Origin: Hyalella azteca
Lineage: Eukaryota; Arthropoda; Malacostraca; Amphipoda; Hyalellidae
Direction: 5' to 3'
DNA: 64,000 nucleotides
NCBI RefSeq assembly: GCF_000764305.2
Contig: NW_025930633.1
Location: 186,001 to 250,000 of the forward strand
Shown: positions 12,153 through 24,423 of the stretch, piece by piece
How the letters are laid out: each line of letters begins with the position of its first letter
How positions within the stretch are numbered: the stretch's first letter is position 1
Program-made: the position numbers and the translations under genes
Notes under the pieces: model-generated
The model's database searches: none
What the model saw: only the letters and a program-made list of their open reading frames with translations
Told to the model about the DNA's origin: nothing

Positions 12153-13275
12153 CCAATTCAAAGTCAGGATGGCCGACAAAAGGGTAAAAAATCTAGCGGT
12201 TTTTGGACAATTTTTCACTCATTTCTCTGTGTGTATGGTCTCAAATAAATGATAACTAAAAAAGTTTCGGGAATTGTTTGCTTCTTATTGAAACTTTTAT
12301 TTTGCAGAAAATTATTTGAGATCCTGCGGAAAGTCATTGTTCTTAACAATGAAAATTGGTTTTAAAGTTTCCAATTTCGGGAAGTAATACAGTTTTTGCT
12401 GGAGAACTTTGAAGCAAGTTGTCTCGGCAAGAATCGACCAAACTTTTTATCTGGGAATTTTCAAAGTTTTAATTCGGGGTGATATCAACTACGGCCATAT
12501 TTAGTTTTGTTCAAAGCTAGAAATTCAGAATAACATGAACTGTTAGCATTAAATATTTCAGGATTCTTCTGAGACGAAAACGATAAGAAGAAAAAAAAAT
12601 AACTTTCAGTCTCCCCGGTCCGCCCGCAACTAATTTCATCCAATTTTCATCAGAGACTCACATTATCTAATCTAAAATTCCAACATCAAAACATGTCAAG
12701 CAATAATAAATTATATGTTCTGAAGACCAGGCAGGACAAAAATTATATGACATGTTTATTACATCTTTGGTTATTTTCAAATTGCCAAGGCTCTCAGCAA
12801 CACGAAAATTGTGGAAAAGACATGCGGAAAAAAATTGCGGAAAAGACTTGAATTACGTTTTATATTGGGCAGACAGACTTGCCTTATAATGTGTAATAAA
12901 GATTTCAGATCGTGAGTAAACATGTTCTGTGTACTGAGTTCAAAAATATTAAAAATTGAATAATAATAAAAATGTGCATGGTTAGAAAAGTAATCAGCAA
13001 CGGTAATCACACCTGAAAATATCAATGACGATGTAGAGAGAACACTAATGTCTACATAATCAAACTTTTTTATTCTACCTGTAGATTCAATTGAGATCAA
13101 CTATTATGATCGATTCACTTATTCAAATTATTCAACGAATTTGTACTTAATTAAGAATGAGAGGGCAGCACGATAACGATAAAAACGATAAAGTAGCAAA
13201 CAATAAAGTGACGAAGTTCTTCCTCCAGAACTTCTTGTTGTAGACTAAATTAAAAAGTATCAACAAGTCACTTAC

Positions 13276-13815
13276 TTGAAAAGGTATGCAGAGCAAAGCA
13301 ATGATGATGTCGGCGAGTGCGAGGTTAGCTATGAAATAATTTGTGACCGATTGCAGGAGTCTAGACGTGGCCACCACCCAAATAACTAGAGCGTTCCCTA
13401 TCACTGCCACTAGGGAAATAAGTCCGTAGAACATTGAGAGCAAGACAACGATGCCTGTTGGAACTTCGTACAAAGCTTCTTCAGGGGTAACTGAACTATG
13501 ACTTGAATGGTGCCATGGCCGATGCGTGGCTTGAAGTTCGGAGCTCAGATTCACAAGTAAGTTCTGCCATTGATCAGGAGAAGAGGCATCTTGATGTGTA
13601 AAATTATGCGCCATCTTGTAATACATTAGGATTTGGTAAATTTGCTGCAGGATTTTAGGATCGATGTTGGAGCCGTTCGTCAGAAAATCATGAATATTTT
13701 GGCTAGTAGGCGATGAGTAATTTTGCGACAAATCATGATTGTTCAGTAGAGAGCTTTCATAAGTTGATGAGTAGCTCCCATTAGGGAAAGCTAGATAATT
13801 ATTATTGGGAGTCAT
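13276..13815 (-). CDS. Lkr: Kinin (leucokinin) receptor, first coding exon: N-terminal ectodomain, TM1, TM2
   Basis: First 180 codons of a class A (rhodopsin-like) neuropeptide GPCR. Family knowledge: arthropod kinin receptors are Gq/calcium-coupled plasma-membrane receptors controlling diuresis, gut motility and feeding. Visible features: an extracellular stretch of about 118 residues with five N-glycosylation sequons (N12, N32, N47, N71, N89) and a His/Ser-rich patch near residues 98-108; TM1 about 119-147 with the GNxLV motif (N141); TM2 about 159-179 with LALAD (D169). The start is chosen because an in-frame TAG lies 24 bases upstream. The frame runs to CCTTTTCAA followed by the donor GTAAGT at 13275, so the exon ends in phase 0. 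Residues beyond that in the open frame are intron. The ectodomain seems longer than that of the fly receptor as I remember it. Identification rests on TM1-TM2 and on the in-frame join to the next exon. Confidence 0.9.
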
Positions 13816-14396
13816 TGGTGCAAACGTTTTTACAGACTACATTTAAAATACTTATCCAGTGGAGATTATTCTTTTTATAATAAATTTCAGCTGTTATTTT
13901 CTACACTTTAGTATGATACTTTTTTCATTGATATAATTATTCAGTTTCAGATCTTTCCCTGGGAACAACACTATTAAAAATGGAATCGTGTTAATATTTC
14001 ATGAATATGTATTTGCCTTGTTTTTCTTCATAGCAATGAATTAACGAGCATTGAACAAAATTGACTGAAAACAAATAGAAAATATTTTCAATAATCTTTT
14101 TCTAAAATAACTCAAATTTACAGGGTTTTTATTCCTGAGAGTATTGTAAGGTTATCACTGTCTGCAAAAAGAAAAATTAAAACATCAACACTTTGTAAAA
14201 AAGACAATCAAGCAAGATTAGAGTCAAGCAAGATTAGAGAGTTCGTTTATTTAATCTTTCGAAAACTTCTCAGGTATTAAAATAATCATTGTTTTTGTCT
14301 ATTTGTATTTCAAATTGCAATCTACAATCTAAAGTTGCTTTGATTTACACTTCATTGTTTCGACGTTTCAAGACGTCAGCTAAACCACATGCAGGC
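13816..14396. other. Upstream flank of the kinin receptor start codon
   Basis: AT-rich. It should hold the 5' UTR or an upstream intron or promoter, but no convincing TATA/initiator pair or splice acceptor could be pinned down. An in-frame stop codon occurs 24 bases upstream of the ATG. Confidence 0.4.
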
Positions 14397-14554
14397 TTTT
14401 TAGCGCATTTTATCATTTATGGGAAAAAAGCAACATTGTGCTCGTCATGTTCGTCCGTCTGTCCGTCTGTCTGTCCTTCCGTGACTTCACGTTTTCGTCG
14501 ACGAGAAAATGCGCTCTCTTTCACTCACTACAGTGAGTACTGAGTTATATTTTT
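14397..14554 (+). mobile_element. Helentron-associated-like element (GTCY type), copy 1
   Basis: It starts TTTTAGCGCATTTT and is followed by a (GTCCGTCT)n tract. Next come a GTCGAC-centred segment and the inverse subterminal repeat GAGAAAATGCGC. It ends with ACTCACTACAGTGAGT, then a TTATATTTTT tail. One base breaks the terminal palindrome in this copy. An 84-codon open frame across it (14289-14543) is not a gene. Confidence 0.8.
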
Positions 14555-16070
14555 CTAACGTTTAGTCATTTACCAGAAAAGCAAACTCACTAAGAGCATT
14601 AAGCCGGCTTATAAATTCTTGCTGAATTACTCTGGCTTTCGAAAAAGATTTGAACTAAAAGTTTCGATTTTCTTGATGCAATCATTGTTCCATCTTCAAA
14701 TTTTTTGATTTACTAACACGATAGAATTGTCTGGAATGAAATTACTGCCAAAATTGCTGTTCCTAGAATAATAAAAAAGATAATATAAATAAGATTAATA
14801 AATATTATTACTATACATATCGACATTTTACCTATAATAATGATAATATATGTGGATATAGTTAGTTAATGATAATGAGTTTGTTAATGGATATAGTTAA
14901 TGATAATATATGTGGACTCGTATGTCTCAGTGAATAAAGCCAATTAGAGAGTTCTATTTTATTTTAAGTAGAGTTCTGTATATTTCTTAATTGTTATTCT
15001 AAAAATTTATTGAAAGAAATGCAAATTGTTGGCAACGAAAAAGTAAAGGTACGTTTTTGGGTATTTTTTCTCTCATTTTCGTTAGCTTTAATTCTCGAAT
15101 GCGAATTACTCGTGCAGAACATCATCATTATGAGTTTGCATTTGATTAATTATTGTGGTTTAGAACATATGGTTTTATTGGTATGGCGATTAAAATTTTC
15201 ATTAAATCCACCCTTAATTTAACTTCATAATTGTAGCTAGCCTACAATGTTTTTAAACAAACTTATAAAAAGTTTAAATGTGTAATTTTCGAAAATTAGC
15301 TCGACTTCGATTCAAATTTGAATTTGATTCAAAATCAAATTTAACTAAATAGGTACAGTATGTCATTGTGGCGTCGTTCATACGCCCGTCTCTCTGTCTC
15401 TGTCCATACAAGGAATAAATAGCCAACGCAATCTGATGTTGAACCTGTTAGGCCGTACGTTATTCATCCTTGTGACCTGGTACTTACTACGCGGTACTCC
15501 TATAGGAACTATGTAAGTCTAAGTAACCTATAGTAACTAAAAATCTTTCAACTTATTGTTTTCTCCATAATTGTGTTTATTGTAAAAGCGTGTTAACGTT
15601 GTTTCTGGTTCATGTGTATAAATGTTTTGTATTAGTGTTTCATAGGTAATTTCCATAGTTGTGCTCTATTTACGAGTAAAGTGGAGACCCCCGTCCATCT
15701 TCTTTACTCCATACGAGTTAACTGCCCGAAAGAGCGTACGACATGAACGGCTCGCTCGGAACAGTCATAATATAACAAAACTGCATTTAGCATAAATAAA
15801 CTGCATTTAGTGTAAAGTGTAAATAAATAATGTGAGGGAGACAATCCTTAGTTTATTTATTCAGCCATATCACAGGAGAATTGTTTTAACGGATATTCGT
15901 CAATATTCCCCAATTTCCCGGTAGCTCGAAAACGCTGTGTTTGCATAGATTATACTGACACATTAGGTTTTAATCTTTAGACGGCTACTACAGTAAAATG
16001 TAAGCCCCTCCCTCTCTCTCAAAAAAAAAAAAAACATTCCGTGCGCAACTTTCGAGTGTCAATTTTATGA
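14555..16070. other. Non-coding with a short tandem repeat and an LTR-like tract
   Basis: A short repeat around TGGATATAGTTAATGATAA lies at 14845-14920. The stretch 15440-15890 is richer in GC and has AATAAA-type signals near its end, resembling a solo LTR, but no matching target-site duplication was seen. An A-run occurs at 16021-16034. No gene recognised. Confidence 0.4.
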
Positions 16071-16221
16071 AAAAAATATAACTCAGTACTCACTGCAGTG
16101 AGTGATAGAAAGCGCATTTTCTCGTTGACGAAAACGTGCACGGACGGACAGACAGACGGACGGACGGACATGGCGAGCACAATAGTGCATTTTTTCCATA
16201 AATGAGAAAATGCGCTAAAAA
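16071..16221 (-). mobile_element. Helentron-associated-like element (GTCY type), copy 2
   Basis: Reverse orientation: ATATAACTCAGT, the palindrome ACTCACTGCAGTGAGT, AGCGCATTTTCTC, a GACGGACA tract, TGGCGAGCACAATAGTGC and the end GAGAAAATGCGCTAAAAA. Confidence 0.85.
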
Positions 16222-19200
16222 GGAGAATAAATTTGTGTTCATTTTTTTTATTTTAAAATGGGTCTCATGCGGTGCATAAACATTTGTGTCATTAGGCTGT
16301 ACATTAAATTTTTCGATGCCTCGACGCGAAATTCAGATTAATTATCAAAAAATTTTTCTTAGAGTTAAATCACACAGGACATTATAGATGTTAATGAGTT
16401 TTTAAGTGGTGATTGAAATAATTTTTCTCTTTCTCAACGAAAATCTTCAAAGATGCTGAAGGGACAAATTTTTTACAACGAAAAAAATTATTAAAATAAC
16501 TGGCACAGGTCAAAATGAACCCATGCTTTTTTGAATGAATACAAGCATATTTTTCTGGAAATGATAAATTTGTCTTTATTATTGAAAAAATCTCAAAAAT
16601 GTAGTGACAATTTTTTTAAAAAGAACAATTAAAAATTTGATTGCCCCACTCGTCTCCTTATTTAAATTTCCAACTTTTTAAATTCGCCAAATAAATATTA
16701 TTATTAAAAAAATAAATATTTATTAGATAATACGGAGTCGGAATACCGATATCTGCAGCAAAATAACCAAGTTTACAGTGGAAAGCTGCAGGCTATAATA
16801 CGTTTATTTTGGAAATCATTTACCGGCAACTTTCAGAGTTTTAATGAAAATGCTGACTATGTTCCTGCTTACTCAAGTGCAATTTTTGAAGGTAACATGA
16901 TATGAAGATGAAGCATAGGTTCACTGGAGTAGCATTTTTGTTGACTGCTATACTTGCAGAATAATATTTCTGAACAGATTTATTTATTCAATTTTTCATC
17001 TACTTTTTATTTTTATCTACTTTTTATATTTTATCTTCTTTTTATAGTCCATGAAAGAATAAATTGTATTTTGCTATAAATATCACCGTTATTAGCTAAC
17101 TTAGCCCAAATATTTTATTTTCCACTCAATAATATAAAGTTTGTTGAATATTTCCTCTATTGATGGGGTGAATAATATTATTTCCTTTATTCATTCCAGT
17201 TCGCTAGTCTGACAGTACAAAGAATTCCATTATGCAAGATATTGTGATTTTCTATGGGAATAAAACTTCTTTTAAATAAATTAATTTCCTAGTTTTCAAA
17301 CAAATTCATTCAATTAATTGAAATGAGTGAACGAAGCAATCATTGTAAATAGCTTTGACATTCTTACCTCACCCGCAGTTCAGAACTTTGCAGTCAGTTT
17401 GTTTGTTAAGTCCTTGTGTGTCATCAAACCTTTCACTCGTATTTGTAAATTTTATCAGACAGGAATTCCTCAGATAAATTGTATGTTGGAATTCCATCGT
17501 GCTGTGGTTTTTGTCTCCTGCAATGCCGGTTAAATAGTTCGGAGTCAGAGCTGTAAATATTTTTCGAGCTTCCGCTCAAACCGCAACCCCTGTGTGTTTT
17601 ACTGCCCTAAAGTAAACATGCTGGTTAGAAGGCCAGATTTTTATGAGCCTCTGTAAGCAGGGAAACAAAATGCACTCCGAGTTCGCATTGGTTTTATGAG
17701 CCCCATTCATTTAAAACGCAATTTAATTCGCATGTGCGAGGGCGGACCCTAAAAAAACGCCCCATTCATTTCTCGCATAGCTTTAAATACTCGTGGAGTA
17801 CTGATTATTTTTATTTGAGTGGGAATACATGTTGAGCATTCAGTATATATATTGAAGCACATATACTATTATATATAAACGTATATTATTATTCAGAGCA
17901 TATATGGTTTAATTCATGTGAAACGTTTCGAGAGTTTTACTGCGTAATTTTTTTAATTGGTTGTTACGAAACAAACATTGAAGCAAATACGTTGTTCACA
18001 TATTTTTAGTCATTGAAGCAGGTACGTTTCACTGATGAAAATATGTACGCAGAAACTTCACTGGGTCCCTAATTGGTTCTCAGACACAAAAATTTTTAGA
18101 GCCTACTGCTATAAAAAGTTGTAATTTTCATGTGAAATTTTATCCTCTACGATAGTTCACAAAACATTGCAATTTGGTTGAAATTTCACTGTACGATGAA
18201 GCGCAGGTCGGTCAATATTTTCCTCTCAGTGTCCGGGCGGACAATCCATTATTGTCCGGGTGGACAATCCATTTACTGACCTTAAATAAATCTTCTCATA
18301 ATAATGTTATCGGGACATTAAAAAGTATTGAGCGTTTAAATAATACCATTGACCATATATTTTGGTAAGTTTAGTTCAAAACAATAATAATTCTTAAGCC
18401 AAGGATACGTTTAGGAAATTTGAACTTTTTAAGAATCCACTAAATATCGTCTGTTTGCAGGTATTTGCAGGTTTCTTCATACATCCTTCACTATATATTC
18501 CCTTTAGAATCTTTAAGTATTTTTCAGAACGATAAAACGAACTTTTTCTTAAGCGAAATTTTATGAGAATCTTATCAAAACATTTAAATCTATCACAACA
18601 TCAACAATCGAGTCTAAATTTTATATTTTCGTACGCGATTTTAAATGGCTTCTTGACTCAAGTATATTTAATGTCTCAAATAAACTGATTTCTTTTCTTT
18701 TATCTTTGCGCGTTCAACAATCTTATCGTGATCATGGTAGCTGCAAGACACTGTTTGTGCTTCATTGATAACCACCAAACTTTTTTTCCACACAAATCCA
18801 ATACAAATGAAGCGCAAAAATGTGAAGATATGCAGCGTGCGTGCCATTCCTCTCGCCCACTACCGAAGGCCGCATTGCATTTGTTGTGCTCGTAAGTCGT
18901 CAATATTTAGGAGCGCAGCCGACCGACCAGCGGGCGCAGGTTTATAAACAAATCGCAGGAAGCAGGCCAATGGATCCAGCTCTGGGACAAGCTTGCAACG
19001 GTTGTCCAATGTCACTTAAAAACCTTAACACTTCAACAACATAAAAGCCCAAAATAACGTTTAAAAGTCTCAAAGCTGCTTTTCCTTGCATGACGATTTA
19101 CATTCTTCATTTGATTCGGAAAAATTATCTGCCTGTGAAAAAGTCACACTGTGGTCAGCTATTAGCATTTTTTGCGAATTTTAAAATAAAAATCCATGTT

Positions 19201-20791
19201 CAGTTTTGACTCCTTGTAGATCATTTTCTTGGAAAACCTTTTTTTCATGTTAATAATCAATTAGAATGTTATTATCTCTATCAGAGATCTCAGCCGTTAA
19301 ATTTTTAGCGATGAATCGTGAAAACAATTAGTTTATCGAATCCGTTATGAGTGTATGATAAATTTAAATATATTTCTTTGTCCTCACAAAACTCTTAACC
19401 GCACGAGAGATTCAGTTCGTTACAAATAAGTAAAACATTAGTACATTTGAATAGTCCGACGAGCTAAAAGTAAGCACATACCGTATCCGTGACAGTAAAC
19501 GCTTTCTTACATTTTGTCTCAAAATCTTGCATAAAATCAATGTTGTTTACGTATCCACGACTCTCATTGGATAGGGAAACAAATTCCTCTTACACACGAT
19601 TCGAGTACGACTGCCATCAGTCGTGTATCATATTTGCCGTGTTTTCGCAACAGCGAACGCTTGAATGTAAAGGACCACTTTTACCCACTCCATATCAGCT
19701 GAGTGTGCGATGCAGTGACATGTTTGTTTTCTAGAAGTTTGTCGATATTAAGTGCAATACAACTTAATATTTTAAAGTAATCGTACTTTTAACGAGTCTG
19801 CCTTGCAGTATTCGATGACTGGACGAATTGGCTTTTCACGGTATTTGATCACTAGAATACGAGTGCACGCAGCGATTGCGATCAAACCGCTTGTAACAAT
19901 AGATATATGAGCTGTGAACATTCCAACGAATTTTCAACAGTTTTGTTATGTTCTAACAGTTTGTTCTGTTGCAACAGTTCGTTGTGTTTTGTCATTTTGG
20001 AAATAAAAGAAAGGAAAAAGTAACGAAAAATGAAAATTTATATACAAGATTCATTGTAACGACTAAATTGCAATAATAATACCGATTTAATCTATGGTGT
20101 TCAAACATATTACATGTTCTATTTCTTTTCGTACATTAATTCAAATACATATTAATCGTCAAAAAATTATTATTGGTACATTGTCTCAATAATTGCAATA
20201 ACCATTTATTAAATACAAATTTTTATTTTAAAGTTGTTCTATAACAGTAATTCAAAATTTGTTTAATTTTGTATCCTGACACACTGAAATTATTTACAAA
20301 AGATTATATTATTTTGATCAGACACACTGAAATTATTTGCCTTCAAATCATTCGAGTTATTTTCAACGGCCTCATAAATTTAGCAACCACTAGTCCGCTC
20401 AGCCTCAGACTTCCAATATAACGCTTCAAAATCGATACAATAAATTTATTCAACAACAACGTTATTTATTGCAGTGACTACGTGAATGGTTTGTAAATCT
20501 CTTCATAACGTCAATTTCATTTGCATGCGAAAATCGTTTCTTTGCATCAAGCACGCAACATGAAGAATTCACATGGAATTTTGAACACAAAACTGTCAAG
20601 AAAACGACCTAAAAATATTTTCACATGAAAAATAATTATGAACATTAACCTGTTGGATTTAGGATCGTGATAACCTAACATTTACCAAGCACTGATGATA
20701 TGAGGAGCAGATTATTATAGAAGCGAATAAATAGCAGTGTTGTGAGCGAGCTGCTCAAGAATCCAATGTTGATATTATTATACTGATCTGC
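16222..20791. other. Non-coding, nothing recognised
   Basis: AT-rich throughout. A 22-bp doublet GTCCGGGYGGACAATCCATT occurs at about 18228-18272. Overlapping 60-68-codon frames at 18700-19044 run on both strands in a slightly GC-richer patch, without family resemblance. An 81-codon frame at 19489-19734 is likewise unassigned. Confidence 0.5.
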
Positions 20792-20934
20792 GCCTATACT
20801 TTCAAAACAGTTAAGAGATCGTAAGTTCATCAGCCAATCATTGACGGCCTTTCAAGCAAAATCCACCAATCATGGAAAAGAAAATAGAGCGTGAGTACTT
20901 ACGTTCACTTAGCGAGTTTTGAAAGGATGGCTCC
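20792..20934 (-). mobile_element. MITE family A, copy 4
   Basis: The left end is GCCTATACTTTCAAAACAG and the right end is TTTTGAAAGGATGGC. It shares the GTTAAGAGATCGTAAG and AATCATTGACGGCC blocks with copies 1-3. The open frame at 20838-21047 gives the same protein tail as the frame at 3994-4188 because both read through this MITE, not because they are homologous genes. Confidence 0.85.
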
Positions 20935-23900
20935 AGATGCTGCACCTGCATGCAAATATCGCTTGCAGCAAATATAGTCCAATTTATTTCTTCGCCATTA
21001 ATTGGGACGTTCATTGGGACGAATTTCAAATGTTTCAATAGGGACATTTAAAATTGGGACAATCGTCATTGGGACGAATTTTAATTAAATTACCGTTAAG
21101 GGAATACTTCTAGATGAGTTGAAGATATTTTATTGCACTGGATCGATTAAGCAGATGCATTAAATAAGTCAAAGTCAGCAAAGAGTATCTGCTATTATTA
21201 TTTGGGTCACCGAAGTAAATATGTCGGCCGTCTTATACAGACATCGGCACGTAGACATCGCACCACATTCTTGCACAGAAAAATGAATGTGTCAGATTGT
21301 ACAAATAGTGATACGCTTTCTTACCCAGAGCACGAGCAGAGATACGCCATTTTGACTGGCTCAACAGAGGCAAGATGACTCATGTAAGAGCATAAAATAC
21401 ATGGCAATTTATCAAAAGTCTCACTCATTTCATTGAGTGCGAGGAACTTGACAATTATCAGACAGAGGTGTGGTGCTTCTGACACAACAAATCTTAAACC
21501 CAATTAAAAAAAACGCTCATCATCACCAGCAAAGCTAATCAACTCGTAAGTGTTTGGCGAGACTCTCACTTGAGCGTCCGTTAATTGAATTTGCTGATCC
21601 CGATCCTATTTGGCGGCACAGCGTCGTGAGTAAGGCTTCCTTAAAGGGGGGGCTTGAATAATTTTGATTATTTGCATTTTGATTTTTCGATTTGATTAAT
21701 TTCGAATAATTTCGATTATTTTCGGTTTCTTAGTACAAGAAAAAATTCCTCCTGGAGGACATTTAAAATCTGCTTTTGGCGGGGGGGCGGCAGCTGAACT
21801 ACAAAAATGATCAATCTATCAATGAAAGAATTAACGATAATTTAAGTTATTCATTTAAAAACTAATATGAAGTACTTAGTAGTCACACTGAAACGATTAA
21901 AAGTTCATTTATATTTAGTCGTATTTATCATTGCAAGAATGATGAGAACATTTGTGTAATGCGTAGAATACTTATTTGTGACATGTTAAATTGCGTAAAT
22001 AGGACGGCGCTTGAAAGCCACGTATGTAATATTTCTAGAAAATAATACATCAGACTGCAGTGCCAAGGACATCAAAGATTAAAAATTTCATAGTCGGTAA
22101 TTTCGAAGTTAATTAATTATTAATCATGGCCGCCAACTTTGTAGTTTGAAAAAATTTATTATTCTAACTTTATTTGCTTTAACATATCTAAAATATGGAT
22201 TCCAATAACTGATCTTTGCCTGGATTTGAATTTAAAGTTACACAATTACAAACAAAGTGCTACAATGTAATTTTTTGCTACAATGATGTCTCAAATTTGA
22301 GCACTTTACCCGCTAGATGTTTCAGGAAGTTTGCTACAAAATTATCAGAGTTATGCTGCGCTTAATTTTAGATGCAAATTAGTAATTAATAACGCAAATT
22401 AGTAACTATAATCATCCAGTTTGTCGGGAAAGAAATGGAGCCTGTTGAACATAGTAATATTGAATTGTTTTGTAGTTTACGAATGATGTTATTCATTTCC
22501 CATGAATAATTCCAGGTTAAATAATTTTGTAGTTTATTAGTAGTTGCAGCGCATGTGTAAGTTTGAATACTTCAGCAATTGAACGAAGCCTTTAAATCTT
22601 ACAATTGCTCAAAATTTATCTACACCTCTACAGGTATACCTTTTTCTCTTACTCCATAGTAGAGATAAATTTAAAAATGAAGAACTCTTGTAAGAAGTAC
22701 ACGTCTAAGCACGTTGAGCTCTTATACGGTAAGCAACGCCTTCATAAGGCGTCTCATTTTACAAAGCGCTGCGTTTCTTTGCATATGAGATAATATTGTA
22801 CAGTTTTAAGCTCTCCTAATTTGATAATATATCGCTGCTGCAATTACTCGGATATTTAATTACCTCGAAGTCTACGCCATAAAGAAAATTTTATATTAGA
22901 TTCAATTAGTCCCTATTCCTTAATTTGTATTCAAATTATCATTACTGAACAAATTACACACTGCGTGAGGAGCAGCAACATCATTTTATTTTACAAAATT
23001 GAGTGTCATTTAAAGGTATTGGTATAGAGGATGAAGAAAATAAATTATCCTTTAACTCAATAAAAAACTTGTTGCAGCTCTCACTTGAAAATATCTCCTG
23101 TAAATTTCATTATCCTAACTGAGATTAGTTCTTTATTCTTTTGAATTTCGTACAATAGTTTCGATTAGTTCCATCTATCCCAGGAGCTAACACATTCAGG
23201 TCCCAATCCCATATATAGTCTCTAAAGCCGCGCAGTTTCAGTGTTCAGTGTTCATTAATCCTGAGAGGTTTTATGTTCTTGTATTTGACGTAAACAGAAC
23301 GAATTCAGCAGCAGGAATTGCATTGGTCCTGAATGTAGATGAAATTTATTTGTATATTGAACAAAGGCTTGACTGCATGTGAACTCAGCTTGTGAATATC
23401 GGCAACAATTAAATATCTTGCTAAAATCCAATACAGAATTAGGAAATTGGTTTTAATTGAATGCAATTGTTACCCATTACACCTGAACTACAAGAATTAT
23501 CAATCTCTCATTAAAATAATATTTATTAATTAAGCAGGTCTTTTTAGAAACTCTGAAGAAGTATTAATACTCAGAACATTCAGAAAAAATTAGTAAACTC
23601 AGAACAATTTCATCACTGTGAAGTGATTGAATTTCTTGACAACTTTAATCGGCAATTAAGTTCAATATGTACGTATTGCAGGGAAACTTCCAATCTAACA
23701 ATAAACTTATTCATGTTTTAAAATGAAACGAGTTATTAGAAAACCTTTTGTCGGGATTATGAGAGATGACACTCCATTGTACTGAGATCCTGCAGACAAC
23801 GCCTGTGGAAGGATAATTTTTTAGGCAGGCCTATCCAGGCCTATTTATTTAATGCCGAAGATACTATACAATATTTTATTTATTAATTTGACCGACGCAA

Positions 23901-24299
23901 TTCGGGTAATAAATTTCATAATATTTATCGAATAAAACAGGATAAATCACGAAGATTTAGTTCCTAAAATTGGTTTTAAAATGTGATTGTAAGCGCAGTG
24001 ATGGGAAAAGCGTACATAATAAGTGTGATGGATGGTGAGCGTACAGTTCTTATGGAAAATTAAAAATATAAATGTATAAGTTACTGATGTAAGGTCATAC
24101 TCGCCTATACATAAAACACTTAATTATAATATTGCAAGTGCCACTTTCTTAATCTATATTTACATAAATATAGCAATGACAATGTTTTTGTTGTTATAAC
24201 AGCTATAAAACTTTGTTTTCTTTTAAAATACCGTAATTCCTCGCATTTACATACTACTGAAAAAAATTAAAAAATTACCGTAGGTAAAAAACACCAAGT
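20935..24299. other. Non-coding, nothing recognised
   Basis: AT-rich. Loose repeats of TTGGGACG(A)ATTT occur at 20999-21085, and a G-run (GGGGGGGCGGC) occurs at 21781-21791. No gene, RNA or transposon ends were recognised. Confidence 0.5.
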
Positions 24300-24423
24300 A
24301 CAACACTCTGTGCAGCACCATGTACAACACCACGTACAACACCACGTACAACACCATGTACAACATCATGTACAGCACCATGTACTACACCATGTACAAC
24401 ACCATGTACAACACCACGTACAT
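24300..24423. repeat. 12-bp minisatellite (GTACAACACCAT)n
   Basis: About ten units of GTACAACACCAY with single-base variants. Two overlapping open frames (HHVQ-type and MYNT-type periodic peptides) are translations of the array, not genes. Confidence 0.92.

Larger units (their letters stand above)
11450..13275 (-). other. Lkr: Kinin receptor intron 1, carrying two opposed MITEs
   Basis: The 1.83-kb GT-AG intron lies between exons 1 and 2 and has consensus boundaries (GTAAGT donor, TTTCAG acceptor). It contains two MITE copies in opposite orientation (11717-11863 and 12003-12152). A 107-codon open frame at 12777-13100 has no recognisable similarity and is probably fortuitous. Nothing else was recognised. 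Confidence 0.85.

Noticed and set aside
12777..13100. 107-codon minus frame between the two receptor exons
   Set aside because: It lies in an intron with good splice sites on both sides. No family resemblance.
14289..14543. Ser/Val/Cys-rich frames here and at 53882-54064
   Set aside because: They translate the GTCY element and its microsatellite.
15440..15890. Possible solo LTR starting TGTTGAACC and ending near ATATCACA
   Set aside because: Flanks do not form a target-site duplication and no second copy is in the window.
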